NCBI GenBank assembly: GCA_022842445.1 | Contig: JALHPO010000002.1 | Location: forward strand, 62,001 to 126,000 | Reading direction: 5' to 3' | From: Nitrospira sp. | GTDB taxonomy: Bacteria; Nitrospirota; Nitrospiria; Nitrospirales; Nitrospiraceae | DNA: 64,000 nucleotides | Shown here: in pieces, positions 1 to 9,774 of the stretch | Layout of the letters: each line of letters starts with the position of its first letter | Position numbering within the stretch: position 1 is the stretch's first letter | Notes under the pieces: model-generated | Databases searched by the model: none | What the model saw: the letters and a program-made list of their open reading frames with translations, nothing else | Told to the model about the DNA's origin: nothing | Position numbers and translations under genes: made by a program

Positions 1-540
1 CATTTCAAATTCCAATTGTCCTGGTGCCCACCCGGCAAATCCTACAAAGGCCCGGAAGGTTTCAGTCGGCATAGGCTGCGTAACGATGCGCTCCAAGAGT
101 GCGCGCGTACCTCCGACATACACTCCGTCAAAAACCCGTTGCGCGTCGACTGGTTGGTGCGTCAGTCGAAACAGCATCAATACCTGAGTAGGCGCCACCG
201 GTCCTCCCACGAATACCCGGTGGCTGGTACCCTTGAGCGCGATCAGATCGGGTAACACCTCAGACAACATGACATCTGTGGAACGGTTCAAAACAAGTCC
301 GGCTGTACCCTCAGGGCCATGCTTGAGAATGAGTAGCACGGTGTGATGAAAATTCGGATCAGCGAGGGATGGACTTGCGACCAAGAGCACACCCTTCTTG
401 ACTGATGAAGGAGAAAATTCCCCCTCTGCCATGACCGGTCCTACCGGCAGAGCAACCAACAGTCCTCCAAGCAGCACTCCTCCCATGATCCTCCACAGCA
501 GGCAGAGACCGGTGGCACCACTCGTTCCAGTTGAATACAT
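1..540 (-). CDS. YqgE/AlgH family protein (3' end beyond window)
   Basis: This is a partial gene: it starts at ATG 540 and runs off the left edge in an open frame, giving 180 codons. The N-terminus has a hydrophobic stretch (about residues 14-37) ending near a VMAEGEF junction, which could be a signal or anchor segment; most YqgE proteins are cytoplasmic, so this is unusual. The mature part carries the family hallmarks: GVLLVASPSLADPNFHHTV, then LILKHGPEGTAGLVLNRS, VFVGGPV and FVGFAGWAPGQLE. The biochemical function of YqgE is not established, although some members have been linked to transcriptional control (AlgH). It is divergent from the Sel1 lipoprotein gene, with about 200 bp between them. 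The family assignment is firm; function and export are uncertain. Confidence 0.85.
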   Translation of the reverse strand, partial: MYSTGTSGATGLCLLWRIMGGVLLGGLLVALPVGPVMAEGEFSPSSVKKGVLLVASPSLADPNFHHTVLLILKHGPEGTAGLVLNRSTDVMLSEVLPDLIALKGTSHRVFVGGPVAPTQVLMLFRLTHQPVDAQRVFDGVYVGGTRALLERIVTQPMPTETFRAFVGFAGWAPGQLEFEM

Positions 541-746
541 ACGGCTCACGTCTCCTGCTTTCCCCAAATATCTGATGTCAAAACACACAGAACTGAACAG
601 GCAAATTTTAGTCTTGTCTAATAGAACATGGAAGGTTAATAACACCGAACCTTCTGATCGCACACACAAACTATGCTACAGTATAGAGCTCTCTAAGCGA
701 GTAGACCGACCAGCTCATACGCTGCTTGAGAAAAGGATAGCGGATC

Positions 747-1358
747 ATGATGACCATCGTGAGACTGATTGCCATGATAACGGCCGTAAGCCTTCTGCCT
801 GGATGTATCGATCCACCCAAGGCGCCCTACGTAGATGTGCACGATCTCGTGGGCACGATTGAGCAATCCCGCGCCAAAGCTGAGCAAGGGGATGCCGAAG
901 CGCAGTACCATCTCGGCATGCAGTACGAGAGGATGGGACTCGACTATCGGGAAGCCGTCCGATGGTATCGCATGGCTGCCATGCAACGGCACGTGGAGTC
1001 ATTCTATCGCCTGTGCGTTCTTTCCGATATTGGCCGTGGCATGCTCCAAGATTATCAGGAGGCGTTACGTTGGTGTCGATTAGCAGCTGATTACGGTCAT
1101 GCACGAGCGATGATGACCATCGGAGTCCATTATGAAAAGGGCCGGAGCTTGACCAAGGATCTGGTACAAGCTCACCTCTGGTACAACCTGGCTGCAGCCT
1201 ATGGGGAAAGAGACGGCGCGAAATGGCGGGATCGGCTCGTTCTCGACATGACCAGGGATCAAATCGCTCAGGCGCAATTCCTTGCCAGAAACTGGAAGCC
1301 AAAAGCTCAAGTTCAGAATCAAGAAGAACAGTCTAAACCATTGACTCTTGAACCATAA
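747..1358 (+). CDS. Sel1-repeat (SLR/TPR-like) lipoprotein
   Basis: A 203-residue protein with a lipoprotein signal peptide: a short hydrophobic N-terminus and the lipobox LLPGC with Cys20 as the likely lipidated residue. The remainder holds three to four Sel1-like repeats of about 36 residues, recognisable by A..G.A.AQY.LG, YREAVRWYRMAA and A..W..LAA patterns. Sel1 repeats form alpha-solenoids used for protein-protein contacts, so an envelope adaptor role is reasonable, but no partner is visible. Translation probably starts at the first of two adjacent ATGs, preceded by an AAGGAT-type ribosome-binding site about 10 nt upstream. The last about 20 residues are polar and Gln/Glu-rich. It is flanked by oppositely oriented genes and appears monocistronic. 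Confidence 0.8.
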   Translation: MMTIVRLIAMITAVSLLPGCIDPPKAPYVDVHDLVGTIEQSRAKAEQGDAEAQYHLGMQYERMGLDYREAVRWYRMAAMQRHVESFYRLCVLSDIGRGMLQDYQEALRWCRLAADYGHARAMMTIGVHYEKGRSLTKDLVQAHLWYNLAAAYGERDGAKWRDRLVLDMTRDQIAQAQFLARNWKPKAQVQNQEEQSKPLTLEP

Positions 1359-1518
1359 CCAGACAAGTTAATCATGCACATGTTCCGCAATCTTCCTGAC
1401 GCTCGTTTCCGACTCACTGTCTCCGTGCCGGGACTGGTCGGCATTAGCTACGTTGTTGCCATGTTCCATCAATCTCTGTGGCAGCCAGGTGCGTGGCTTG
1501 TACACCACCAGCCGCTTC

Positions 1519-2532
1519 TCATTTGAATCCCACCACCATCCCGTCCGGTCCTGCCAGTGGAGCAACCTGCGTTCGCTTGAACCCGGCATCTTTCATCCAC
1601 TTACGGCAATCTGCGCCGGTAAAGTCGAATCCACCATGGGTTTCGATCAGCATATTGAGACTCATTAACAGCCCAAATGCATTCTTCCTGCGCGCATCGT
1701 CGATAAGCGCTTCATGGACAATCAATGCCCCGCCCGGTGTCAACGATTGGTATGACTTGCGGAGCAGCATCATCTTCTCGTCCAAATTCCAGTCGTGGAG
1801 AATATGTCCCATCACAATGACGTCACACGTCGGCAGTGGATCTTTGAAGAAATCCCCCGGATGGAATCGGAGCCGCCTCCCAACTCCTCGCTCCTGCGCA
1901 TAGGATTCAAACACCGGTTGCACAACCGGCAAGTCCATCCCAACACCGTTCAGATGCTTGTGCCCAAGGGCAATCTCGACCGCCACTCCGCCCTGAGCGC
2001 AACCAACATCCACAAACGTTTTGTATTTCTTCCAGGGAAACTTTTTGGCAATGACTTGCGCCGAACCAATACTGATGCCGGTCATGGCCTTGAGAAATCC
2101 TGTGAGTCTCTCAGGGTCGGCATACAATGTCCTGAAAAAGTCTCCCCCGCTTTTGACTTCGTTCTGAGGCTTGCCGGTGCGAAGCCCTTCCGTCAATGCC
2201 CCCCAGAACGGATAAAGCCGCGCGTTGCACATTTCTAGAATGCCGCCGACATAAGAAGGTTTGTTGCGGTCGAGAAACCGGGCGGTTTCCGGGGTATTGC
2301 CATAGCGCGTGCCGGTTCTGTTCAACATGCCCAGCGCCACCAGCGCATCGAAGAAATCACGCGCGCTACGAGGATGAAGATGCAGCCGGTCAGCCAGTGT
2401 GGCTGCATCAAGCGAACCTTTGGCCAATTCCGTGAACAGACCCAGCTCGACCGCACTCAATAACGTCTTCGAACCCCAAAATGCAGTACCAAGTTGCAGA
2501 ATCTTCACTGGAGTTACCTTGCTTGTGTTCAT
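1519..2532 (-). CDS. SAM-dependent O-methyltransferase (acetylserotonin/hydroxyneurosporene type)
   Basis: This 337-residue protein has an N-terminal winged-helix dimerisation domain (about 1-100) and a C-terminal Rossmann methyltransferase domain. The SAM site is visible as [16 protein letters not shown], followed by GMDLPVV and the acidic [10 protein letters not shown]. The late [12 protein letters not shown] motif matches the catalytic His-Asp region of plant-type and CrtF-type O-methyltransferases. A longer open frame begins at 2574, but I chose ATG 2532 because a strong AGGGAGG ribosome-binding site sits just upstream and because the first alpha-helix of the family starts there. It lies directly downstream of the DEAD-box helicase gene on the same strand. 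The substrate cannot be inferred; small hydroxylated aromatic or isoprenoid compounds are typical for the family. Confidence 0.85.
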   Translation of the reverse strand: MNTSKVTPVKILQLGTAFWGSKTLLSAVELGLFTELAKGSLDAATLADRLHLHPRSARDFFDALVALGMLNRTGTRYGNTPETARFLDRNKPSYVGGILEMCNARLYPFWGALTEGLRTGKPQNEVKSGGDFFRTLYADPERLTGFLKAMTGISIGSAQVIAKKFPWKKYKTFVDVGCAQGGVAVEIALGHKHLNGVGMDLPVVQPVFESYAQERGVGRRLRFHPGDFFKDPLPTCDVIVMGHILHDWNLDEKMMLLRKSYQSLTPGGALIVHEALIDDARRKNAFGLLMSLNMLIETHGGFDFTGADCRKWMKDAGFKRTQVAPLAGPDGMVVGFK

Positions 2533-2573
2533 GGCCTCCCTGCCCTCACTGGTTGATGCACGATTGCAAGCCA

Positions 2574-4346
2574 TCAGTCCTTGAAGACACGCACCGGGAC
2601 CTTTCGCCCTTTGATACGGGACCGGCTGAGCGCCTCCAGGATTCCCTTGGCCATCCCGGCCGGAACATCCACGATCGAAAACCGCTCTTCGATTTCAATA
2701 GCACCGATCACGCCGGCGTTAACCTTGGCTTCGTTTGCAATGGCACCGACCAGATCACCAGGTCTGATGCCCGACTCTCGCCCAGCCCCCACATACAAAC
2801 GTGCCATTCCTGGTTCGCCGGCACTCTGGGTTGTTCTCCCTGCTGGTGGCCTCGTCCCTGGCCGCATAATGAGACGTCCTGGACGATCTCCGGGCTGATG
2901 GCGTCCCGCCTGATAGGGTGCAGACCGAGGCTGAGGCCGATAGGGCTCAGGAGCGCGGCTGAGCGGACCCGGGATCTCTTGCTCTGATTGTTCGCCACCC
3001 TGCGCGCGATGGATCAATTTCATCGCGGCAGCCGCCACCTCAATCGGGCGTCCGGCTCCCGCCAGCGCCTCAGCGACAGCCAGAAACGGTTCTAATTCTC
3101 CTGCATCCAGGATCTCCTTCACGGCTGTCTTGGTCCGTTCCAGCCTGGTCGCTCGAAGATCTGCGACGGTCGGAACCTGCGCAACGATCACCTTGGACTT
3201 CGTATGAATTTCGATGCTCCGTAAAAGACGTTGTTCGCGCGGATCCAGGATAGTGATGGCGACTCCTTCACGACCGGCCCGGCCGGTTCGGCCGATTCGA
3301 TGCACATAGACCTCGGCGGAAGAAGGCAAATCGAAGTTAATCACATGTGAAACGTGCGGAATGTCGAGGCCGCGCGCGGCGACATCGGTGGCAACCAACA
3401 GTTCTGTTTGGCCTGATCGGAATGCATTCATGACGCGATCCCGCTGCTGCTGGCTCATCCCTCCATGAATGGCTTCGGCGCGGCGGCCTCGCCCATTCAA
3501 CATCGCGGTGACTTCGTCTACCTCCACACGAGTCCTGCAGAACACCAGCGCAGACTTCGGGCCAGCCACATCCAATATACGAGCCAGGGCCGCGCCGCGA
3601 TGTTGTCTTGCCACGACATAGGCCGTTTGTTGAACTTTTGGCGCAGTCCCGGCTTTTACCGGTTCCTTTGCAATTGTGATCTCAACGGGATGCTTGAGAT
3701 GTCGGTGTGCAATCGACTTGATGCGCGGAGGCATCGTCGCTGAAAACAAGGCCGTCTGTTTCGTTGCCGGCGTTTGAAGCAGGATCGCATCGAGATCATC
3801 GGCAAACCCCATGTCGAGCATCTCATCAGCTTCGTCCAGAACCACGGTTTGCACATGCGCGAGCTTCAACGTCTGGCGGCGAATGTGATCGAGCGCCCGT
3901 CCCGGTGTCGCCACAACCACATCAACGCCCCGCTTCAACGCATGGAACTGTGGACTGATCGCTTGACCGCCATACAAGGCCAGCACCGAGATACGCAATT
4001 CCTTGCCATACCGCTGGACGGCCTCTCCGACTTGAATCGCCAACTCACGGGTCGGCACCAAGACCAGCGCAGCGGGGCGTTGTTTGACCCCATGCGCGAT
4101 ACGCTGAAGGAGCGGCAGCGCAAACGCCGCGGTCTTGCCCGTTCCGGTTGCGGCCTGGCCCAGTAGGTCTTTGCCGGCCAAGAGCGGAGGGATCGCTTCC
4201 CGTTGTATGGGTGTCGGCTCTTCATATCCTAGCGCATCCAAGGTGGCCAGTAAGGACGCTTCCAAGCCCAGCGCCGCAAAGCCCGGAGAAAATCCGGTCG
4301 CTGCCGGTGCCGTGGGTTCCTGTGTGCTATCGTGTTTCGTAGACAA
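2574..4346 (-). CDS. deaD: DEAD-box ATP-dependent RNA helicase, DeaD/CsdA type
   Basis: This 590-residue RNA helicase has all the core motifs: a Q-motif (PTPIQREAI), Walker A AATGTGKT at 65-72, PTRELA at 98-103, DEAD at 171-174, SAT at 202-204 and [11 protein letters not shown] in the second RecA domain. After an Arg/Pro-rich linker (about 455-515), the C-terminal 75 residues form a DbpA/CsdA-type RNA-binding RRM, beginning at [13 protein letters not shown]. Such enzymes unwind RNA during ribosome assembly, mRNA decay and cold adaptation. The start appears to be a TTG, with AAAGG about 10 nt upstream. Its stop codon precedes a same-strand methyltransferase by about 40 bp, and it is divergent from the hrpB region. 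Confidence 0.93.
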   Translation of the reverse strand: MSTKHDSTQEPTAPAATGFSPGFAALGLEASLLATLDALGYEEPTPIQREAIPPLLAGKDLLGQAATGTGKTAAFALPLLQRIAHGVKQRPAALVLVPTRELAIQVGEAVQRYGKELRISVLALYGGQAISPQFHALKRGVDVVVATPGRALDHIRRQTLKLAHVQTVVLDEADEMLDMGFADDLDAILLQTPATKQTALFSATMPPRIKSIAHRHLKHPVEITIAKEPVKAGTAPKVQQTAYVVARQHRGAALARILDVAGPKSALVFCRTRVEVDEVTAMLNGRGRRAEAIHGGMSQQQRDRVMNAFRSGQTELLVATDVAARGLDIPHVSHVINFDLPSSAEVYVHRIGRTGRAGREGVAITILDPREQRLLRSIEIHTKSKVIVAQVPTVADLRATRLERTKTAVKEILDAGELEPFLAVAEALAGAGRPIEVAAAAMKLIHRAQGGEQSEQEIPGPLSRAPEPYRPQPRSAPYQAGRHQPGDRPGRLIMRPGTRPPAGRTTQSAGEPGMARLYVGAGRESGIRPGDLVGAIANEAKVNAGVIGAIEIEERFSIVDVPAGMAKGILEALSRSRIKGRKVPVRVFKD

Positions 4347-4431
4347 GCAGTGCTACCTTTCTGTGTGATTTCTATGCGTCATTGACTTGTGTGTGCAGGC
4401 CAGGCAAGAAGGACGACCGGATGGTATTCAG

Positions 4432-4629
4432 CTATTCTACTGGTTCCTCGATCGGCCCTGCCCACTCCCCTTTGGCCAGTGCGACCTCTTGATATCCGCC
4501 GTCCGGCCATTGGAACTGCCCCACGGCATCCACCAACACGATGAACGGATCTGCTTCATGGGCCTGCCCACGAAACCAATACCAGCCTGGATCCGTGGGT
4601 TTTGCTTCCGTCCATCGATACAGTGCCAT
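4432..4629 (-). CDS. Small Trp/Pro-rich protein of unknown function (65 aa)
   Basis: This is a 65-codon frame located in the 355-bp gap between the divergent deaD and hrpB genes. It begins at ATG 4629 with the sequence MALYRWTEAKPTDPGWYWFR. The protein is unusually rich in Trp (five) and has a clear hydrophobic core pattern (PFIVLVDAV), a GEW..P segment and an acidic end. It reads like a compact folded domain rather than chance coding. I do not recognise a named family, although the DPGWYWFRG opening resembles short phage or house-keeping domains that begin with PGWYW. The ribosome-binding site is weak (AAGGGAG about 14 nt upstream). A longer frame up to 4683 exists but lacks a better start. 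Confidence 0.55.
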   Translation of the reverse strand: MALYRWTEAKPTDPGWYWFRGQAHEADPFIVLVDAVGQFQWPDGGYQEVALAKGEWAGPIEEPVE

Positions 4630-4701
4630 GCCCGAAAAACGCTCCCTTATCCTTACAAGTCTGGTACAGTCTGTACTTCGCAAGGAGTCCTGAACCCTAC
4701 C

Positions 4702-7227
4702 ATGTCCAGCTTGCCAATAGAAGCCGTGCTACCGGAAATCCTGCGAACTCTTGGGGATAGGCCTAATGCGGTCTTAACCGCGCCTCCTGGGGCCGGCAAG
4801 ACCACTCGCATCCCACTGGCCCTCCTCGACGCCTCCTGGCTCCACGGCAAGAAACTCCTCATGCTGGAGCCGCGCCGACTGGCCGCCCGTGCAGCAGCCC
4901 ATCGGATGGCAGTCATACTCAATGAATCAGTCGGTGAAACGGTTGGCTACCGGATGCGGCTGGATACGAAGGTTGGACCAACCACGCGAATCGAGGTGGT
5001 CACGGAAGGAATTCTCACGCGCCTGCTCCAGCAGGATCCGTCGCTTGAGGCCTACGCGATGGTCCTGTTTGACGAATTTCACGAGCGGAGTCTGCAGGCA
5101 GATACAGGGTTGGCGCTTTGCCTGGAAACACAACGGCTGTTTCGCCCGGATCTCCGCCTGCTTGTCATGTCGGCGACGTTGGACTGCGGACCGGTCGAAT
5201 TACTGCTCGGCCAGGCACCGACGATCCGATGCGACGGCCGGATGTTTCCGGTCGAAACCCATTATCTGGACAGGCCGATTTCCGGCCGTCTCGACCTCGC
5301 CGTGACCCAAGTTATCCGACGGGCGCTTGCGCACGATCAGGGTAGTCTCTTGGTTTTTCTTCCCGGCATGGCGGAGATTCGGCGTATCGAGCGTGCGCTG
5401 CTCGACGCAGCACTTGGCCCTAACATACTTGTCGCGCCGCTACATGGCGATTTGCCACAAGCGTTACAAGACGCGGCTATTGAACCTGCCAAGCCGGGCG
5501 TCAGAAAAATCGTGCTGGCAACATCGATTGCCGAAACCAGCCTGACGATCGACGGTGTCCGTATCGTGGTTGATGCTGGGCAGTTACGCACACCGAGGTT
5601 CGATCCCCGCTCTGGCTTGACCCGATTGGAGACCAGTCGTGTCACGCAGGACTCCGCTGAGCAACGCCGTGGTCGAGCCGGACGCCTGGAACCGGGGATC
5701 TGTTACCGCCTCTGGACTGAGCAGGAGCAAGTATCCCTCACTCCTCGCCGACCTCCGGAAATACTGGAAGCCGATCTTACCCCACTCGTCTTAGAACTTG
5801 CGCTGTGGGGCGTCCGCGACCCGTCTGAACTATCCTGGCTGACCCCTCCGCCTTCTGGAGCGGTCATGCAGGCAAGAGAATTGTTGACCCGATTGGGCGC
5901 CCTGGATTCCAATGGCGGCATTACTCCTCACGGACGAGCGATGGCCGAACTGTCGCTGCATCCGCGCCTTGCACATATGATTCTCAGAGCGCAGTCTCTG
6001 CGCATGGCGACTCTCGCCTGCGACGTCGCGGCTCTCCTGAGTGAACGCGATATATTCCGAAACCATCAGGGGCGTCGGAATGCCGATCTCCGGATCAGAC
6101 TCGATGCCCTGTATGGGCAACAGGATCCTGTCGGCGACGCGACGATCGATCGTGGTGCTGCCCAGCATATCAAACGGACGGCAGACGTCTGGCGCCGGCA
6201 GCTCGCCCGCACCACAACGGCAGAACGGTCAAATGTCAAGGATCAACTCGCTCAGGTGGGGCTCCTGCTGGCGCTGGCCTATCCTGACCGGATCGCCCAG
6301 CGGCAGGACGGCGGCGAGTCACGATACCTGATGGCCAATGGTCGCGGCGCTTCCTTTGCCGGCCCTGACCCGCTCGGCACGGAAGACTACCTCGTCATTG
6401 CTGACTTGGACGACGGCCAACAATGGGCCCGCATCGATCTGGCCGCGCCCGTATCGAGGACTGCCTTGATGGACCTGTATGACAAGCATATCATCGAAAC
6501 TGAAGCGGTGGCATGGGATGACAAGACCCAAAGTGTGCGGGCGACGAGACTCCACCGCTTAGGATCACTCGTACTCTCACAACAGCCTCTCTCGAAGCCC
6601 GATCCTTCCCAGATCGCAGCTGCGCTCGTGCAGGGAGTTCGGCAGTCCGGGCTGGCCGCGCTGAGCTGGACGCCGGAGTTGCAGCAATGGCGCGCCCGCG
6701 TCCAGTTGCTCCGCCGAGCCGATGGGAGCGCGTCGCGCTGGCCCGATCTGTCAGATGAGACCTTGTTGCACACCATCGATCAGTGGCTCGGTCCCTATCT
6801 CACCGGCATCACCACCCTGGATCGCGTCAGGCGGATGGATCTCGCCACGCCGCTCCATGCGTTGCTGACGTGGGAGCAGGGACAGCAACTGGACCGTCTC
6901 GCCCCAACTCATCTCACCGTGCCGAGCGGCTCCCATGTCCGACTCGATTACGAGGGTTCTGAGATGCCCGTACTGGCCGTGCGGCTGCAAGAACTGTTCG
7001 GTTGCCAAGATACACCCCGTGTGGCGGGCGGCAAGATTCCCGTCATGCTGCATCTGCTGTCGCCGGCCAAACGGCCGGTTCAAGTCACCCAAGACCTGGC
7101 CGGGTTCTGGCGCAACACTTACCACGATGTGCGGAAAGAACTGCGCGGCCGCTACCCCAAGCACTACTGGCCTGACGATCCCCTCACGGCCCCGCCGACG
7201 GCAAAGACCAAACGAAGAGTGTCCTAG
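4702..7227 (+). CDS. hrpB: ATP-dependent helicase HrpB (DEAH-box)
   Basis: This 841-residue DEAH/RHA-family helicase is close to the usual HrpB length of about 810-850. Visible motifs are Walker A PPGAGKTT (about 28-35), EPRRLAAR (motif Ia), DEFHER (motif II, the HrpB variant of DEAH), SATLD (motif III), IAETSLTI and QRRGRAGR (motif VI). The C-terminus carries the HrpB-specific domain ending in RGRYPKHYWPDDP, a family signature. I chose ATG 4702; the open frame extends upstream to 4387 but that part has no resemblance to the family. The biochemical role of HrpB is poorly defined and likely concerns RNA or nucleoprotein remodelling. Its TAG stop shares a CTAG with the convergent methyltransferase. 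Confidence 0.93.
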   Translation: MSSLPIEAVLPEILRTLGDRPNAVLTAPPGAGKTTRIPLALLDASWLHGKKLLMLEPRRLAARAAAHRMAVILNESVGETVGYRMRLDTKVGPTTRIEVVTEGILTRLLQQDPSLEAYAMVLFDEFHERSLQADTGLALCLETQRLFRPDLRLLVMSATLDCGPVELLLGQAPTIRCDGRMFPVETHYLDRPISGRLDLAVTQVIRRALAHDQGSLLVFLPGMAEIRRIERALLDAALGPNILVAPLHGDLPQALQDAAIEPAKPGVRKIVLATSIAETSLTIDGVRIVVDAGQLRTPRFDPRSGLTRLETSRVTQDSAEQRRGRAGRLEPGICYRLWTEQEQVSLTPRRPPEILEADLTPLVLELALWGVRDPSELSWLTPPPSGAVMQARELLTRLGALDSNGGITPHGRAMAELSLHPRLAHMILRAQSLRMATLACDVAALLSERDIFRNHQGRRNADLRIRLDALYGQQDPVGDATIDRGAAQHIKRTADVWRRQLARTTTAERSNVKDQLAQVGLLLALAYPDRIAQRQDGGESRYLMANGRGASFAGPDPLGTEDYLVIADLDDGQQWARIDLAAPVSRTALMDLYDKHIIETEAVAWDDKTQSVRATRLHRLGSLVLSQQPLSKPDPSQIAAALVQGVRQSGLAALSWTPELQQWRARVQLLRRADGSASRWPDLSDETLLHTIDQWLGPYLTGITTLDRVRRMDLATPLHALLTWEQGQQLDRLAPTHLTVPSGSHVRLDYEGSEMPVLAVRLQELFGCQDTPRVAGGKIPVMLHLLSPAKRPVQVTQDLAGFWRNTYHDVRKELRGRYPKHYWPDDPLTAPPTAKTKRRVS

Positions 7228-8024
7228 TCCACGGCACCCTTCCAGGCGGACATCGCGCAGCGCAGAGCGATGAGCGGCGCGAAACGGGCCAGGTCCTCCG
7301 AGATCGCCGTCATCATCGCGTCCGCCTGGTGCTGATCCTCGAAACACTCGTACACATCGTCCAGGAATCCTCCGCGCAGCAGAGGATGATGTAGAAAGGC
7401 CGGACCGTCCCCGCTCGCCACTTCCAGAGGCTGTTCAGCCACAGAGATCCCGGTCATCTCAAGGGCCGCAAGCCACCGGCGGGCATCTTCTGCTGAAGGC
7501 CGTTCGGCCAGATAGACATGGAAGCGTTCCCGTTCTGCGGCATGGCCTCGGCGTAGTAATTCATGATCGACCCGTTGCCACAGCGAGTCGAAAGTACCGA
7601 GCGACGGAAAGGTCAGCACCAGCTGGCCGCCGGGCCGAAGGTGGCGGATCAACCCGCGCAGGGTCTCCTCGCGGTTGGGGCGGAAAAACATGACGGAGAG
7701 GTTTCCGGTGATGCGATCGAACAGGGGCAATTCATCCGGTAACGTGCGGACATCGTGGCATGCGAACGACAACCAAGGGAGCTGTGTCCCTTGAATGGCC
7801 CGGGCACGGGCGACTTGGCCTGCGCTGAGATCGATGCCAAGCACGCGTCCCGTTGGCCCGACCTGCTCGGCGAGATAGAAGGCGGGAATGCCATGCCCCG
7901 ATGCGACGTCGAGAATGTGCAGGCCAGGCGCCAACGATAATTGAGACAACAACGTCTCAGCGAAGGGGGTAGACCAGGGGTCATGTTTTGGAAGCAACCA
8001 GCGAGCCATAGGGATGCCGAGCAT
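7224..8024 (-). CDS. Class I SAM-dependent methyltransferase
   Basis: This 266-residue protein contains a classic Rossmann methyltransferase fold. The SAM-binding glycine motif ILDVASGHGIPAFYLA lies near residues 36-51, the acidic GIDLSAGQVARA at the end of beta-2, and the region HLRPGGQLVLTFPS at beta-4/5 is typical of UbiE/Methyltransf_11 enzymes. The C-terminal third is helical and carries no feature that reveals the substrate. It is convergent with hrpB, and the two stop codons share the four bases CTAG. No conserved pathway genes are adjacent, so it remains a general methyltransferase. Confidence 0.75.
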   Translation of the reverse strand: MLGIPMARWLLPKHDPWSTPFAETLLSQLSLAPGLHILDVASGHGIPAFYLAEQVGPTGRVLGIDLSAGQVARARAIQGTQLPWLSFACHDVRTLPDELPLFDRITGNLSVMFFRPNREETLRGLIRHLRPGGQLVLTFPSLGTFDSLWQRVDHELLRRGHAAERERFHVYLAERPSAEDARRWLAALEMTGISVAEQPLEVASGDGPAFLHHPLLRGGFLDDVYECFEDQHQADAMMTAISEDLARFAPLIALRCAMSAWKGAVD

Positions 8025-8078
8025 ACAGGGTGGCCTGACGGAATGCCAGAAGCCCGCGCAGAACAGGTCCGGTTGCGG

Positions 8079-9386
8079 TCACTTGTGGAGGGCGGTCCGT
8101 CGTCCCGCATCCAGCAAGATCGCCACGAGCATGTCGCTCATGACGTTCACGGCAGAGCGAGCGCGAGCGATGATCCAATCCACAGTCATAATGAGTGGAA
8201 TCGCCGCCAGGATCACCTCGTCCGGCAGACCGGCGGCGGTGAGGACCAGCGGCATGATAATCATTCCTGCTTCGGGAATCCCTGCAACACCGGCTCCTGC
8301 GATAATGGAGGCGACAACGATCACGAGCTGTTTGCCAACCGTCAGGTCGAAACCGAGCGCCTGGGCAAGGAATAACGCCGCCATTGCTTCATAGAGGGTA
8401 ATGCCATCGTTATTGAGATTGGTCCCCACACAGGCGGCAAGCCGCGATGACTGCGCAGACACTTTCATACGTTCAAGGCACCGGAGCGTCACGGGGACGG
8501 TGGCGAGGCTGCTGTTACAGGAGAGCGCAGTCATGATCGCGTCGGCTCCCTGCCCGACATAGACCTTAGGCGATTTTTTCCCGATGAGCCAGGCGATGAG
8601 CGGATAATAGATCAGTGAATGAATGGCGAGTCCGGCCAGCATGGCTACGAGAAAAATCCACAAGACCGAGAAGACGCCGAGACCGGATTTGCCGACAACC
8701 TGCGCCACGATACCGAAGACGGCGATGGGGACGATCAGGATGATCCAGCCGAGAATCTTTACCAACCATCCGTAGATTCGCTGGATGGCCTGTACAACCC
8801 AGTCGATCGCCCCGCCTGCCTGTGCCGACTTGTGATACAGCGCACGGATGACAACACCAACGACAAGAGCGAGAAGCACCACCCCGATTATATTGTGGCT
8901 GGAGAATGGCTCGGCAATGGTGCGGGGAATATAGGCTGCAAGATCCTGTAATGGATGGTCGGATGACGTGTACGTCGGCGCCGTTTTTGCCTCCGGCACG
9001 ATACGGAGCAGGTCATCCACATGGCCGTACCACAGGAGGCCCGGCTGCCAACTGTTCATAATGCTTAATCCGATCGTCATCGCGATCGTGACATTCACGA
9101 AGCAAATTGCAAGCAACTTGCCTCCCTGGCGTAAGGGGATCGTCGTCCTGATCAGCGCGTCGATGATCGCAAAGAAGATAAGTGGAATGGCCAGAGTCTT
9201 GAGGATGGAGACGACGATCAGACCGAGCTTTCCCAGTTGTTCATTACGAAGGCCGCCGAGATACGAGTCCTGTCCGAACAACACGCCAAGGAGTCCGCCA
9301 CAGGCCACAGCGATCAGCACCTGCTGATAGAGCGGCAACCGGATGTTGCCGGTGCGATGGTGTGCCGGGGACTCGTTGACTTCCAC
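8079..9386 (-). CDS. Dicarboxylate/amino acid:cation symporter (DAACS family)
   Basis: This 435-residue inner-membrane protein has eight or more hydrophobic segments. It shows the DAACS/GltP-DctA pattern: a long N-terminal block of transmembrane helices with KTLAIPLIFFAIIDALI, the hairpin-1 region NSSLATVPVTLRCLERM (equivalent to the SSSATTLP substrate/ion site) and the TM7 motif NLNNDGITLYEAMAALF (equivalent to NMDGTA). These transporters move C4-dicarboxylates, glutamate/aspartate or related acids with Na+ or H+. Deviations in both motifs (NNDGI instead of NMDGT) make the exact substrate uncertain. The start codon is a GTG with no strong ribosome-binding site; a slightly shorter form is possible. 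Confidence 0.85.
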   Translation of the reverse strand: MEVNESPAHHRTGNIRLPLYQQVLIAVACGGLLGVLFGQDSYLGGLRNEQLGKLGLIVVSILKTLAIPLIFFAIIDALIRTTIPLRQGGKLLAICFVNVTIAMTIGLSIMNSWQPGLLWYGHVDDLLRIVPEAKTAPTYTSSDHPLQDLAAYIPRTIAEPFSSHNIIGVVLLALVVGVVIRALYHKSAQAGGAIDWVVQAIQRIYGWLVKILGWIILIVPIAVFGIVAQVVGKSGLGVFSVLWIFLVAMLAGLAIHSLIYYPLIAWLIGKKSPKVYVGQGADAIMTALSCNSSLATVPVTLRCLERMKVSAQSSRLAACVGTNLNNDGITLYEAMAALFLAQALGFDLTVGKQLVIVVASIIAGAGVAGIPEAGMIIMPLVLTAAGLPDEVILAAIPLIMTVDWIIARARSAVNVMSDMLVAILLDAGRRTALHK

Positions 9387-9489
9387 AGGGTCGTGCTACT
9401 CCAGACACGTGTGACTGTTAATGAAGCTGACTCAATTTAGGGATATGGTGATAACGCAGAGGGAAATAGCACATATCATCGCAATACAT

Positions 9490-9768
9490 TCATGTAGGGA
9501 TGTCTCTGGTCCCGTCATAGGAGGTGCGGGATTGAAATGAGAATTTCACCACATCGCCGTTCTTGACCGGTGAATCCTCTGAACCGATTCGTTTATTCAC
9601 CGTGATAAGGGTCTCTCTATCGATAAGAAAACGTCGCAGTCCGCCAAGCCGGTCGAGGTTCGCTTCGACCAGCTTCTTCACTGTCGTCGGCTCCGTCAGG
9701 CCGACCTCAATCTCACTCTCTCCGACCGCATCGCGCAATGTAGTACCGAGCACCAGAATGGTCACCAT
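9490..9768 (-). CDS. MoaD/ThiS-like ubiquitin-fold protein lacking a terminal Gly-Gly
   Basis: This 92-residue protein has a beta-grasp pattern: VTILVLGTTLRDAVG at the first hairpin, VKKLVEANLDRLGGLRRFL at the helix, then LITVNKR and NGDVVKFSFQ near the end, where MoaD and ThiS have GDEVAFIPPVSGG. The C-terminus instead reads SRTSYDGTRDIPT, so the diglycine needed for thiocarboxylation or adenylation is absent. It may be a carrier that is processed, or one that has lost sulfur-transfer function. It sits downstream of a micro-ORF and a large FAD/Fe-S dehydrogenase on the same strand, with a GAGGA ribosome-binding site placed within the micro-ORF end, suggesting coupled translation. Confidence 0.6.
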   Translation of the reverse strand: MVTILVLGTTLRDAVGESEIEVGLTEPTTVKKLVEANLDRLGGLRRFLIDRETLITVNKRIGSEDSPVKNGDVVKFSFQSRTSYDGTRDIPT

Positions 9769-9774
9769 GAATCC

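Noticed and set aside
693..1302. Minus-strand frames of 99 and 185 codons opposite the Sel1 lipoprotein
   Set aside because: They mirror the real plus-strand coding frame and show no family motif or ribosome-binding site.
1368..1589. A 73-codon minus-strand frame that could extend the O-methyltransferase by frameshift
   Set aside because: The methyltransferase already ends in a normal family C-terminus ([10 protein letters not shown]), so no frameshift needs to be assumed.
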